Shown: in pieces, positions 1-11,315 of the stretch | Numbering within the stretch: the first letter of the stretch is position 1 | Layout of the letters: each line of letters begins with the position of its first letter | Origin: Epiperipatus broadwayi | Taxonomy: Eukaryota; Onychophora; Udeonychophora; Euonychophora; Peripatidae | DNA length: 64,000 nt | Direction of reading: 5' to 3' | Assembly (NCBI GenBank): GCA_028023455.1 | Contig: JAQFVV010006200.1 | Coordinates: forward strand, 7,221,506 to 7,285,505 | The notes under the pieces: model-generated | The model's input: the letters and a program-made list of their open reading frames with translations, nothing else | Databases searched by the model: none | Told to the model about the DNA's origin: nothing | Program-made: the position numbers and the translations under genes

Positions 1-18
1 AGAGGGGTAAAAATTTAT

Positions 19-265
19 AATAAATTAATGATTTAAAAATATAATCGCACTGTAACATATTATACGTCACAATTTGTACTCATATATATATATATATGTG
101 CCAATACATGTATTACTTTTAAGATTTTAGTTTTAACACTTTGAAGACACAAGTAAAATTATTTGGTAATTTATTATAAAAAATATAAAAATAAATTAAT
201 GATTTAAAAATATAATCACACTGTAACATATTACAAGTCATAACTTGTACTCATATATATTTATT
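19..265. repeat. 75-bp direct duplication, 171-bp spacing
   Basis: A block beginning AATAAATTAATGATTTAAAA occurs at 19-94 and again at 190-265 with a few substitutions. Both copies continue into CTGTAACATATTA and end in TTGTACTCATATATAT. The left end is cut by the window edge, so this may be the tail of a longer tandem array. No coding potential is visible. Confidence 0.7.
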
Positions 266-519
266 CCGAAAATATTGCAAACACAAAAAAGAGCCCTGCT
301 TTTCATTAATATTAAAAAAAAAACAAGAAATATAAAGGGTATGTGTTCATGTGATCATATGATTTGAAAATGGGTATATGAATGACTAATAAAATATATT
401 CTTTAATTATATTTGCGTATTCACTTATTGTTGCTAATTCTGTCTATCATTCCATTTCACCTTTTATGTATCATAGTAGGCCTGTTTGTCAAATTCAAAC
501 CCTTCCCAGGCCACGTGTA

Positions 520-667
520 TAATCCTATAATAATGTACTTTGATGTATAATAACGTATGTTTACGTGTACGTGCACACATCTAATATATAAATAAAAATA
601 TTTATATATTAGATGTGTGCACATACACATACGTTATTATACATCAAAATACATTATTATAAGATTA
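520..667. repeat. Hairpin-forming inverted repeat (about 70-bp arms)
   Basis: The left arm (520-590) and right arm (599-667) are near-perfect reverse complements around a spacer of only about 8 bases. Shared blocks include TTTGATGTATAATAACGTAT and GCACACATCTAATATATA. The form is that of a foldback or MITE-like element. I found no flanking direct repeat and no coding content. Confidence 0.75.
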
Positions 668-759
668 CATACGTAATGATGTTAGGCTTGAAGCATAAAA
701 GTCCATTAGCTGGTTTACAGTTTTTTTTTTTTAAATTTGAAAGTTTAAATTAACACTTT

Positions 760-957
760 TATCTTAGTAAGACAAAGGCCGGTGCTGATATAGTACGTGC
801 TCAGTGGCCATTTTGAATTTGAAAACAGCCAAAAACACTGCTGGCACATGCAAGCGATAAATGTCATCGACTAGAAACACTCATTTTTTTAAAACATAAA
901 TTGCCTGAGGCACTATAATTAAAAAAGGTGTTGGGAAGGGACTACATTTAAAAAAAT
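760..957. repeat. Leader segment before the 390-bp satellite
   Basis: This stretch is less AT-rich than its surroundings. It contains CACATGCAAGCGATAA and GCCTGAGGCAC, which weakly resemble the edge of the large element at 59.8-63.1 kb (GCCTGCAAGTGATAA, then GCCTRAGG motifs). It may be the terminus of a related repeat-bearing element that leads into the satellite. The similarity is short and judged by eye. Confidence 0.35.
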
Positions 958-1905
958 TGTGGGAAACCATCACATTAAATAGCCTGAGGTGATACTATCA
1001 AAAAAAAGGGCGGGAAAAGAAAAAGAGGTGAAAATCAAAAAATACTTTAAAATAAACCAAAAACGCTAATTTATATATATAGTCATAATCAAACATTGCA
1101 AAAAAAGTGCGGAAAAAGAAAAAAAAGGTGAAAATTAAAAAATACTTTAAAATAAACCAAAAACGCTAATTTATATATATAGTCATAATCAAACATTGCA
1201 ATATTTACAAAAACCCGTTAAAATATAGCGATCACTAGAAAAATAATAAATGCGATTTTAAAAATATCAGTCCGGTCTATCAACGCTATATACTAAATCA
1301 GTATTATAATTTTAAAAAACAATATTTAGTCATAATCAAACATTGCAATAGTAAAACCGTCACATTAAATAGCCTAAGGTGATACTATCAAAAAAAAGGG
1401 TGGGGGAAAGAAAAAGAGGTGAAAATTAAAAAATACTTTAAAATAAACCAAAAACACTAATTTATATATATAGTCATAATCAAACATTGCAAAAAAAGTG
1501 CGGAAAAAGAAAAAAAAGGTGAAAATTAAAAAATACGTTAAAATAAACCAAAAACGCTAATTTATATATATAGTCATAATCAAACATTGCAATATTTACA
1601 AAAACCCGTTAAAATATAGCGATCACTAGAAAAATAATAAATGCGATTTTAAAAATATCAGTCCGGTCTATCAACGCTATATACTAAATCAGTATTATAA
1701 TTTTAAAAAACAATATTTAGTCATAATCAAACATTGCAATAGTAAAACCGTCACATTAAATAGCCTAAGGTGATACTATCAAAAAAAAGGGTGGGGGAAA
1801 GAAAAAGAGGTGAAAATTAAAAAATACTTTAAAATAAACCATAAATGCTAATTTATATATATATAGTCTTAGTCAAACATTACTTTAAAATAAACCAAAA
1901 ATGCT
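958..1905. repeat. 390-bp satellite array with internal sub-repeat
   Basis: The anchor GATACTATCAAAAAAAAGGG recurs at 991, 1381 and 1772, and CAGTCCGGTCTATCAACGCT recurs at 1268 and 1659, giving a period of 390-391 bp over about 2.4 copies. Each monomer also holds a duplicated sub-block of roughly 77-97 bp ending in the motif AGTCATAATCAAACATTGCA. Successive monomers are almost identical, so the duplication is young. Decay increases after 1830. Confidence 0.9.
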
Positions 1906-3272
1906 AATATATATAGTCATGATAATGAAATATTGCAATCGTAAATCTCAAAAGATTAACCCTATGTTAAGGCATTTTTTTAAAAAAAAAATCGTAAATG
2001 ATATTTACAAAAACCCTATAGTGATCATTAAAAAAATAATAAATGCTATTTTAAAAATATCATCATGTTTATCATGTTACAATATATATATATAGTACCT
2101 TTGCTAAAAGAAATCTATTTAAAGATTCTCTGGCTAACTATGAAATAACTATCATAAACTATACTCAAGTTTTGTAACCAATGACTATAAAAAATAATTA
2201 CTATTATGACTAGCTCAAAACACACTATGTCATAATAACTAAATATAATAGACTAACCAAGTTAAAATATAATAATAATTATATTCACAATAAATAATCA
2301 GGGTTCAAATTAAATACTTATCTATTATACTAATAATTTTAACTACAACTAGCTCATTGTTACAATTAAAATATGGTTCAATTAAAATACTAATAAAATT
2401 ATGAAAAACTTTTCACATGAGACATTCAGCAAAGTACAATGACTTAACTTTGAGGATATACCCCAAAAGATATATTCCCAATGGCATAAGAATATTATCC
2501 TTACTCAATTGATATAACAAAACTATCTCTTAATACTCTCATGTTTTTAAACCCACATAGTCTTTTTTTTTCCAGTTTATTATGGAAAAACAATAAATTA
2601 ATTACTATTCCTTTATAAAATACTATTTAAAATCTAACATTAACTGCTAATTCTTATTCATCATCATTTTATACAAATCTATAATTATTTAATATCTCAG
2701 GTTTATTTTTAATAATAATAATAGACAAAGTAATACCATGTAATTAAATATAATGAGAAATTTTCCATATATTTAACTACCCTCACATAAAACAGCAACC
2801 GACAATTAAAATACTTTAACGACTCTCAAAACCACACATCTATTTGACTATTAAATTAATCCAATAAAATATAAGTAAGATCATAAATTCTTATAAAACA
2901 TCATATGAACTTTTATTTATTTTATGTGGCATTCATAGAAAATATTATATTTTCAATATAATTGCAATATTATAATATTCAAAATTGGTTTTGGACAATT
3001 CTCATGATCACTAATAATTATGTTTTCTATAATAAAAATGATTATGATAATATACTTTTATAAACCTTTGCAAAATCATGTGCAAGCCAGTAATGTTTCA
3101 AATCATTAATGTTTATAGATCATGCATGTGGATATGAAGAATCAAAGAAAAATACTAGGACAAATCAAATTCTCAAGGCAATATAAATTTTAAAACATTA
3201 ACAATTTTATTATAATTTAACAACATTACATTCACATAACAAAATAAATTTAAAAAACTTGAAAATATTTAC
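1906..3272. other. AT-rich interval without recognisable features
   Basis: About 1.4 kb of very AT-rich sequence dense in stops. The open frame at 1901-2095 runs out of the satellite edge and has lysine/isoleucine/asparagine-biased composition expected from AT-rich noise. I see no repeat family or coding trace. Confidence 0.5.
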
Positions 3273-4397
3273 AATCTAAGATAATATATTAATTTATTAA
3301 GCGCAAGCAGATTATATAATGTGAAAGGCTGAAACTTTTGTCAGATGCACCTTAAAAATGTTTATATGACAGCCAATCAGATGGAATAATGGCTGCACAA
3401 GGAACTCTCAAATCAAAACACAAGGCAGAGATTTTATAAGAAAAAGATGGTTTTCTTTACTTAAATTTATATTAAATAAGCCAGCCTCAAGCATTTGACC
3501 TAACAGCATGAAGCTTTAAACACCTTCACATTTAATTCACTAAATATTGTATATAAATAAACAATATGAAATCTTTCGATTAACTATAAAGTAATTTTCA
3601 AATGAAATGAATTGATAGTGTGTTTTGACTTGAGAGTTCCTTGTGCAGTCATTATTACATCTGATTGGCTGTCATATAAGCATTTTAAGGTGCATCTAAC
3701 AAAGGTTTCAGCCCTTTACATTATTGTTATATAATCTGCTTGCACTTAATAAATTAATATATTTACATTTGTTACTATCAATTCATTGGATTTGAAAAAT
3801 ACTTCATAATAAATCAAAAGATTTCACATTGTTTATTTATATATAATATTTAGTGAATTAAATGTGAAGGTGTTTAAAGCTTCATGCTCTTAGGTCAAAA
3901 TGCTTGAGGCTGGCTTATTTATATATAAATTTAAGTAGAGAGAAAGGTGGAACCATATTTTTCTCATAAAATCTCTGCCTTGTGTTTTGGCTTGAGAGTT
4001 CCTTGTGCAGTCATTATTACATCTGATTGGTTGTCATATAAAAATTTTTAAGGTGCATCTGACAAAGGTTTCAGCCTTTCACTTTATTTTTATATAATCT
4101 GCTTGCACTTAATAAATTAATATATTTGCATTTGTTACTATCAATTCATTGGATTTGAAAAATACTTTGAAGCTTCATGATCTTAGGTCAAAATGCTTGA
4201 GTCTGGCTTGTTTATATATAAATTTAAGTAGAAAGAAAAGTGGAACCATCTTTTTCTCGTAAAATGTCTGTCTTGTGTTTTGACTTAAGAGTTCCTTGTG
4301 TAGTCATTATTACATCTGATTGGCTGTCATATAAACATTTTTAAGAAACATCTGACAAAGGTTTCAGCATTTCATGTTATTAATCTAAGATAATATA
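3273..4397. mobile_element. Family C multimer (1 inverted + 2.7 tandem units) in one 16-bp TSD
   Basis: The block 3289-4381 is bounded by the perfect 16-bp direct repeat AATCTAAGATAATATA at 3273-3288 and 4382-4397. Inside, one unit lies inverted (about 3289-3612) and is followed by tandem units in the opposite orientation. The anchor TGTTTTGRCTTGAGAGTTCC occurs at 3621 and 3982, with a diverged copy at 4276, so spacings are 361 and 294 bp. The shorter last spacing reflects an internal deletion of about 66 bp. Units share GATTGGYTGTCATATAA and TAATCTGCTTGCACTTAATA. There is no coding capacity. A single TSD around the whole array implies insertion as one event. Confidence 0.85.
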
Positions 4398-5263
4398 AAA
4401 AAATATTTAAAATTAAAATATTTACATAATGAAATATAATAAATAAATGAACATAAGATAGCCTTCATTCTGACTATCTAATATGGAAAATAAAATCATA
4501 CAGTATATTAAATCAGTAATATTATTCTATCAACATGACATTTTATTGCCACTATGATGATAAGATAATGACAATAAATAATATGATTCATTAAAATTAA
4601 TGCTATAATAATAGTATTTTTTAAAAAATATATTTATAATTATGCATTATTTATTACTATTGGTTTAAATTAAAACACACTTTTATCTAAATTTAGCATA
4701 TAATGTAATATTTAAAATTATTAGTCACATCTTTTATATTTCAGTAAAGCATTTATCTTAACCTTTTGATATGTTCTAGTATTCCAATGCAAGAAATTTT
4801 AAATAAAGAAAAATACAGTTATTTTCTCCCTTGTAAAATTAATTACTTATAAAAACATTTAAAATATAAATTCATAACTTTTCTCTGTTTTTATAAGTTC
4901 CCCCTTCTTATAGCAATTTAAACTATATTAATAAATTATATTGCTTGATGTATCTTATATTTTATTCATTTTCGTACTTTACATCCATCATAGTATTCAA
5001 AAATCGCACTTTCATCACTCTCTCTTACAATCCAATCAATATATGCATTTATGTTTGACTTTAATAATCTCTAACATTTAAAAAAACATTTTTAGGAATA
5101 TCAAATCATTCCTCTCCTCTTTTTATTATAACAAACAGTAAATAATTCAATATCATTTGTGATAGAATTTTTTATCTCATCTTGCCTTCACAAAAATTTC
5201 AAACTTTCAACACTTTAGCTGTTATTCAAACCATCTTTAAAAAACTATTATTTACGATATAGT
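4398..5263. other. AT-rich interval without recognisable features
   Basis: Low-complexity AT-rich sequence between the family C insertion and the RTE LINE. No open frame, repeat or RNA signature was seen. Confidence 0.5.
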
Positions 5264-8200
5264 ACCAGTGGCAGGCTGCAGAAAAAAGTTTTCTATTAAC
5301 TGAAAGAAGAACTTTGATTCCTCTTGAAGGCCTTAAAAGAACAGAGCAGGGCAAATTGCTAATGTTCATTCCTTACATTCTTGTCATTGTAGCTGTTATT
5401 ACTATGTGATTATTCATATAGTATACAAAACATGGATGGGGTGCTCACCAATTTGCATTAGCCAGCATGGTGAATTTATTGGCTTTTTACCTCTAAGTTG
5501 CCTGATAAGACAGAATGAATGTTTGTGTAAATGATAAATATTTTTCCAATAGATATGTACAGTTATGACAGACAAAATAAATCATGACCCTTATTCCCAG
5601 GAGGCTGTAAATTTACAAACCAAGGAAGCAGTTGGTGCTAAGCATCCCCTGAGTGTCGACCCAGGCTGCTATTTGATGACTTTTTATTTAGGTACTTACA
5701 ACTGTGGATCACTTTCAAGTGAAGGAAGATTGAAAGAATTAGAAAAAGGACTGTCTTATATTAAATGGGACATTATTGGGCTTTGTGAAGTTAGAAGAAA
5801 AGATGAAAAGACAATTGATTTAAAAAGTGGACATGCACTCTATTATAAAGACATCAATATTGGAAATACAAGTGGAGTAGGATTCATTATAAATAAAAAG
5901 TGGAAGATCAACAGATGGGTGATGTATTGGACAAAGTGGTAAGATTAGTTATACAACTTAATAGCAGATACCAAATGCAAAGAATTCAGGTTTATGACCA
6001 AACAAGTTCTTATAGTGATGAAGAGTAGAAGATTTTTATATGGATGTACAAAAGGCTTTTGATCAAAGGAAAAGAACATTTTTAAATTGTTATGGGAGAC
6101 TTTAATGCTAAAATTGGTAAACAAAAGATGAAAGTGCTGTAGGTAATTTTGGTTATGGTAATAGAAATGGGAGAGGACATAGACTTGTGAGTTTGCATCA
6201 AAAGAAAAACTTTATATTATAAATTCTTTTTTTGAAAAAAATGTTAAAAGAAAATATATATGGAAGCATCAAAATGAAGGTACTGCTGAATTATATTATA
6301 TTTTGACTAACAGAAAATACATATTTCAAGATTGTAATGTTCTTAATAAATTTCACACAGGAAGTGATCATTGATTAGTAAGATATAAGATAGGTGTTAA
6401 TGCAAAACTAGAGAGACAAAAATTATTAAGAAAAACAATATTTACAGTTGATATTTCTAATTTTCAGAAACATTCTAATGAATTTAAATTAGAACTTACA
6501 AATTGGTTTCAAGTATTAATAGATTTTGAACATGATTCAGATTTGAATAAAATTAATATGAAAATAACTGATACACTTTTAAAAACTGCAACAAAGATAG
6601 CTGGTAGAAAAAAGCAGCAATTGGCCAATAAAATTTCTACTGAGACTAGAGAATTTACGAAGAAAATAATGAATATGAAGATATACAAAAATGATGCATT
6701 AAAAAGGATTGAATGTCTCGAATTTTGTAAAATGGTGCGGAAAAGAGTTCAAAATGATATAAGAAAATATAACTGTGAAATAGCAAGGAAAGCTGTAGAA
6801 GAGAATAAAAGTCTCAAGAGTGTAAAACAACATTTTGGTATTGGTAGGAAATTTATATCTGCAATAAGGAAAAAAGATAGAATTATTACTAAAAAGAGAG
6901 ATGACGTTATGAAATGGGTAGAAAACTTTTATTAAGAATTATATAGTAATAAAGAACAAGCACCTCCTACATCTATTACATACAAATTGCTCAGAATTTT
7001 AAATAAAGAAGTGAGACATGCAATTAAATTTGTGAAGAAAGGAAAGACTTCAGATAATGATGGAATTATAATTTATATATTAAAAGAATCAGGTGAAGAA
7101 ATATAATTTTTTTTAGCAAAGTTATATACCAAATGTCTAAATGATAAAGATGTACCAGATGATAGGAAGAATGCAGTATTAATATTTAAAAAAGGTGATA
7201 AAGAAAATATTAGAAATTATAGACGTATCAGCCTTTTATCGGTTTTATACAAAATTTTTACCAAGACAATTACAACTCGTCTACAGAGAATATTTCCACC
7301 AACCAAGAGAACAAGCTGATTTTAAAAGTGGTTTTAGTACAGTAGATCATATCCAGATATTGAGAGAAGTTATAGAAAGAACAAATGAACATAAGTTGCC
7401 ATTATGTTTTGGATTTGTAGATTATGAAAAGACATTTGATTCTATAAACATTTCTCCTGTGATTAAAGCATTAGATCATCAAGGTATAGATCCAGAATAT
7501 TGTCATATTTAAAAAAATATTTATAAAAATGCAACAGCAACAATTAGATTACATAATGATACTGGGAAAGTCAATATTGAGAAATGTGTAAGACAGGAGA
7601 AAGCTAAAGGATGCTGTAGTTGTTTTTGCAAATAATGCTTTAGAGCTGTAAGAAATGTTGCAGGAGTTATCAGATGAAAGTAGAAAAGTAGGATTAAAGA
7701 TAAATGTTAAAAAGACTAAAGTAATGTTCATTGTATTTTCTCAAAATATAAAAATAAAGATTGATTATGATGAATTAGAAGAAGTTAACAGTTACAAATA
7801 TCTTGGTCAGATTATTAACACGGGTCAAAACATAATGGATAAAATTAATCGTAGAATTAAACTTGGTTGGAATGCCTTTGATAGAAATAACTTGATACTA
7901 AAAGAAAATATGCCTTGTATTTGAAAAGGATGGTTTTTAATAAATGTGTTTTACCAGTTTTTACCTATGGATCTGAGACTTGGACACTTAATAGAAGAGC
8001 AATACAGAGACATATAGACCACTCAAAAAGGTATGGAGATATATATGTTAGGAGTAACAAGAAGAGATCAAAAACGCAATATATAGGTAAGAGACCAAAC
8101 AGGTGTTACTGATCTCATTAAAAAAATTAAAAGACAGAAGTGGAGTTGGGCTGGACATATTTCTAGAAGAGATGATAATAGATGGCCAATTGAAATCTTA

Positions 8201-8392
8201 AACTGGATTCCAAGAGATTGTAAAAGACCCAGAAAAAGAACACATGTGAGATGGATAAATGAAATAAGAAAGTGTGCAGAAGTGATGTGAAGAATAAAAG
8301 CTAAAGATCAGAGAAGGTGGATTGAACTTGGTGAGACCTTCATCCTGCAATGGATTGATAATGGTTGATGATGATGATGGTGACCAGTGGCA
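5264..8392 (+). mobile_element. RTE-type LINE, nearly full length, defective
   Basis: The element spans about 5274-8382 and is flanked by the 10-bp direct repeat ACCAGTGGCA at 5264-5273 and 8383-8392. About 290 bp of 5' untranslated sequence precede endonuclease-like coding. Reverse transcriptase and C-terminal regions follow, and the element ends in a (TGA/GAT)n tail right after the stop codon. A trinucleotide tail of this kind is typical of RTE-clade LINEs. The length of about 3.1 kb is near that of complete RTE elements. Frameshifts, stops and an internal RT deletion make it inactive. Confidence 0.85.
5565..8368 (+). pseudogene. RTE LINE endonuclease/reverse transcriptase, broken ORF
   Basis: This is the coding relic of an RTE polyprotein that would nick DNA with an N-terminal AP-type endonuclease and copy its RNA by target-primed reverse transcription. 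The first open segment (5565-5942) carries LGTYNCGSLSSEGRLKELEK and DIIGLCEVRRKDEK. After a frameshift GDFNAKIG (about 6092-6118) and TGSDH follow, both endonuclease core motifs. A lysine-rich linker occupies 6543-6935. RT motifs are NYRRISLLS (about 7216) and FVDYEKTFDSI (about 7414-7446). The catalytic FADD box is mutated to FANN (about 7627), and the stretch before it lacks roughly 60 residues. The C-terminus has YGSETWTLNRRAIQR and WSWAGHISRRDDNRW, typical of invertebrate RTE copies. At least four frame breaks are present. Confidence 0.88.
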
Positions 8393-9855
8393 ATTGATAA
8401 TGGTTATAGTAAGGGATATGAAATAATAACTCATGAGTAAGAAAAAACATCATCATGGTTACAGTGCTTAAGGTCTATTTTTATCAGGCATCTTAAATTC
8501 AAGTCATGGCTTCTATATCTGCTCTTACTGACTGTAAAGAAACACAATTATTTCAGAAATAGCTACTATACTGTCTTTTTTTATCTGTATGCTAAAATTC
8601 TCCATTTATGCCAATATAACTCATATATAATATCCTTTTAAAATATTCCTAACACTTAGAATTTTATCTAATAATTACTTTCCTGACCATTATCCTATAT
8701 CTTCTACATGCTGAATAATACTGCTAACATCACAAAAAATACAAGTAACACTACAAAAATAATCTCCAAACTATTTTTCTAAAAATAACAAAGATCTAAT
8801 ATTCACTTCAAGATGGTTCAAAGCATTTCAGGTCCAAATGATTTTGATAAAATATTTATTAGTATCATACATTTATATATTTATTGTAGCATTATATAAT
8901 TTAGAAATCAATACTTGCACATCACTGTGTCTCAACAGATATCATCCATAACAAAAATATATTAACAATTCAGTCATGTAAAATATATACATCTTGAACC
9001 ATTTATGAGAAAATACTTAAAACACCTTTAGATATTTTATAAAGCATTCTCTTATATTCACTTTTCTTTTATAAAATAAATAATACACTAATAATCATAT
9101 AAATGATTCATCTAATTTTTAAATATTCAAGCAACATGACAAATAACAATAAAGTATTATTTAAAAATACCATTTTAAAAATATTATCCAAAATGCAATA
9201 TAAACAAATAATACATTACCTATAATTCTAACAATTATTAAAATTATAAATGGCGATCTACTTTTCTCAATCGCCCAACATCAAATAAGCTATAAGCATT
9301 TTATTACCTGTCAGAAAATTAATTTCTAAAGCCTATTTTTTTTATTTATAAAGAATTAAACTACCTTAATATTAAACTAAAAACATATTGATGTTTAACA
9401 AATGCATAAATTACAAAACTAAATCCTGAAAAACCTGGGTAAAATATTATCCATCCAAATTATATATATATATTATCCAGTACATTTTATGAATTTTATT
9501 CAGAAAATCAATATTTTTATGTAAAAACATTTATAATCCATTTTTATATTTATATGTATATTTTTCATATCATATCCAACTTTTATGGCAAAACATATCA
9601 CAATATTAATATTTCCATTGGTAAGCATTTGTAAAATATTTTATAACACAAGATTTTCTCATTTACTAATTCCTAAGCGGACAACTTTTATCTTTACTTT
9701 CTTCAAAAGCAAAAATATACATTTGCATTTATTAAAGAAAAGCATTTTAAAATTTCAGGATTTTTTTTCTTTCTTTTAAATACGCACATTTCAATTAGTC
9801 ATTTTTATATAAACTGCAACTTTTACATCACATACACATACAAATAATATAATAC
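8393..9855. other. AT-rich interval without recognisable features
   Basis: About 1.5 kb with no repeat family, splice-framed coding block or structured RNA that I can support. A short AT microsatellite lies near 9460-9475. Open frames here are of AT-rich random composition. Confidence 0.5.
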
Positions 9856-10031
9856 ACACTTGGGTTTCTTTTTGTGCGGATTTTTTTTAATGCGATTTTG
9901 AAGTTATGCGATTTATGTTTCTTCTTAATATTGTTTTATGCAGTTTTCTTTTATGTGATAAAGAAGTTAATATTTCATTAAAATTGGGATTTCCTCATTT
10001 TATATATGCATATTAAATTTTAATACTTTAA

Positions 10032-10133
10032 ATGCCTGTTGGAAAAAGTTTGGCAATAAATTTAGATACTGTAGATTTAGAAAAAGATAATGAAACAGAA
10101 GTGGAACCTGTTCATTTCACAGCAAAAATTTGA
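10032..10133 (+). CDS. 33-codon ORF inside family F, unrecognised
   Basis: ATG at 10032 opens a frame of 33 residues (MPVGKSLAINLDTVDLEKDN then ETEVEPVHFTAKI) ending in TGA at 10131-10133. The acidic, balanced composition differs from the K/I/N/F-rich frames that AT-rich noise gives. The next bases read GTAAGTC, a strong splice-donor consensus. It could be a fragment of an N-terminal transposase exon carried by the parent of this element. Nothing identifies a family, and the frame is short enough to be chance. Confidence 0.2.
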   Translation: MPVGKSLAINLDTVDLEKDNETEVEPVHFTAKI

Positions 10134-10283
10134 GTAAGTCTTCAATTTTCTAATCGTAATCAATTGGAAAATAATTTTTTGTTAATGACATGAATTATGA
10201 ATGAGTTCTTAAATTCCAACAAGAGCTAAATAGTTGTATGTCTGTGTTATGTATGTGTATATTTATATTTTTTTATACACATA

Positions 10284-10441
10284 TATACATGGAGAAACTT
10301 TTAGACAGAAAAACGTTACAATTAAAATATTTAAGAACTTTTAATTTCTACTTAAAAAGAATGTATTTTTAAAAGTTTTTAAATATTTTTACTTGTAACA
10401 TTTTTTTTTCTAAAAGTTTCTCCATATATATATGAGTATAA
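10284..10441. repeat. Nested hairpin (about 55-bp arms) within family F
   Basis: ATGGAGAAACTTTTAGA near 10290 is mirrored by TCTAAAAGTTTCTCCAT near 10428. Complementarity continues through AAAAACGTTACAATTAAAAT into TTTAAGAACT. The spacer is about 40 bp. This looks like a small foldback element inserted into, or evolved within, the larger element. Confidence 0.7.
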
Positions 10442-10925
10442 AAAAAAAATTTAACCATTTGTCATTATTAACACACTGTGGAAGTGTGTTATATATATAT
10501 ATGCACTCATGGAAGTGCATTCTCTAACAGCTAGACATAACAATCTGGATATCACGAGCTTTGTAGACAATTAGTAAAATCATTGTCTCAAAGTTTAATT
10601 ACCGATTACATTGTCAACAGAAAACTATTAACACAGCATGAGACTGAAGTTGACTTTAATTGTATTTCCTCTTGTGACAAAGTTGGTCTTGTATAAATTT
10701 TTTTCACATATTTGAAATTTTTTATTAGTCATATTTTATTTCCTTATTTTTTTATGTGAATTTTAAAGAAATTTTATCTTGTTGCTTTGGTTTTATGTGA
10801 TTTCTGAAAATTAAGGAACATACATATCCCACATTTTTCAATATAAGTTAAGTCTATTTTTGTGTGATTTTTTAAGGCAGGTTTTCTGTGGAACACATCT
10901 ACTGCATAAAAAGAGACCCAGGTGT

Positions 10926-11315
10926 AATGCTAATCTTCAAAAAATCATATTATATTCCACTTTATTTTAAATAAAGGAAGTCATTTTAAAATTCATAGTT
11001 CATTCATCAATTTTTATAATTAAATCTTTTTCAACATATAAATTCAAAAGTCATTTTTCTTAAATTTCACAATATCTCACTTGCAGATATATAACTCATT
11101 CAAATTGTTCTTTTAAGATAAACTAGAAATAAGTCATTCCATTTGCATTCATATAATAATAAATTATACTCACTCTTAAAAAATATTCTCTCAACCCATT
11201 TAGATGCATAATATTAAGTTATCCTTCTTTTCCTTCTTATATAATTCATGAAATTATTTAAATAACTTTTAACAAATTCATACTTGTTAGCTTAAACTTT
11301 CTTGAAAGATTATAT
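10926..11315. other. AT-rich interval without recognisable features
   Basis: No repeat, ORF or RNA feature was seen between family F and the family B insertion. Confidence 0.45.

Larger units (their letters stand above)
9856..10925. mobile_element. Family F element with 22-bp terminal inverted repeats
   Basis: The ends are inverted copies: ACACTTGGGTTTCTTTTTGT at 9856 and, on the minus strand reading inward from 10925, ACACCTGGGTCTCTTTTTAT. Both ends are followed internally by T-rich sequence with repeated TTATGYGATTT motifs. The length is about 1.07 kb. It holds a nested hairpin (10284-10441) and a tiny ATG frame at 10032-10133 whose stop overlaps a perfect donor-like GTAAGT. The structure resembles a non-autonomous DNA transposon. 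I could not find a convincing target-site duplication or assign a superfamily. Confidence 0.6.

Noticed and set aside
515-672. TSD around the 5'-most hairpin
   Set aside because: Short similar words occur in the flanks, but none is a convincing perfect repeat at the arm ends.
958-1905. CRISPR array
   Set aside because: The repeat units are long (390 bp) and directly abutting without unique spacers, and the context is animal DNA.
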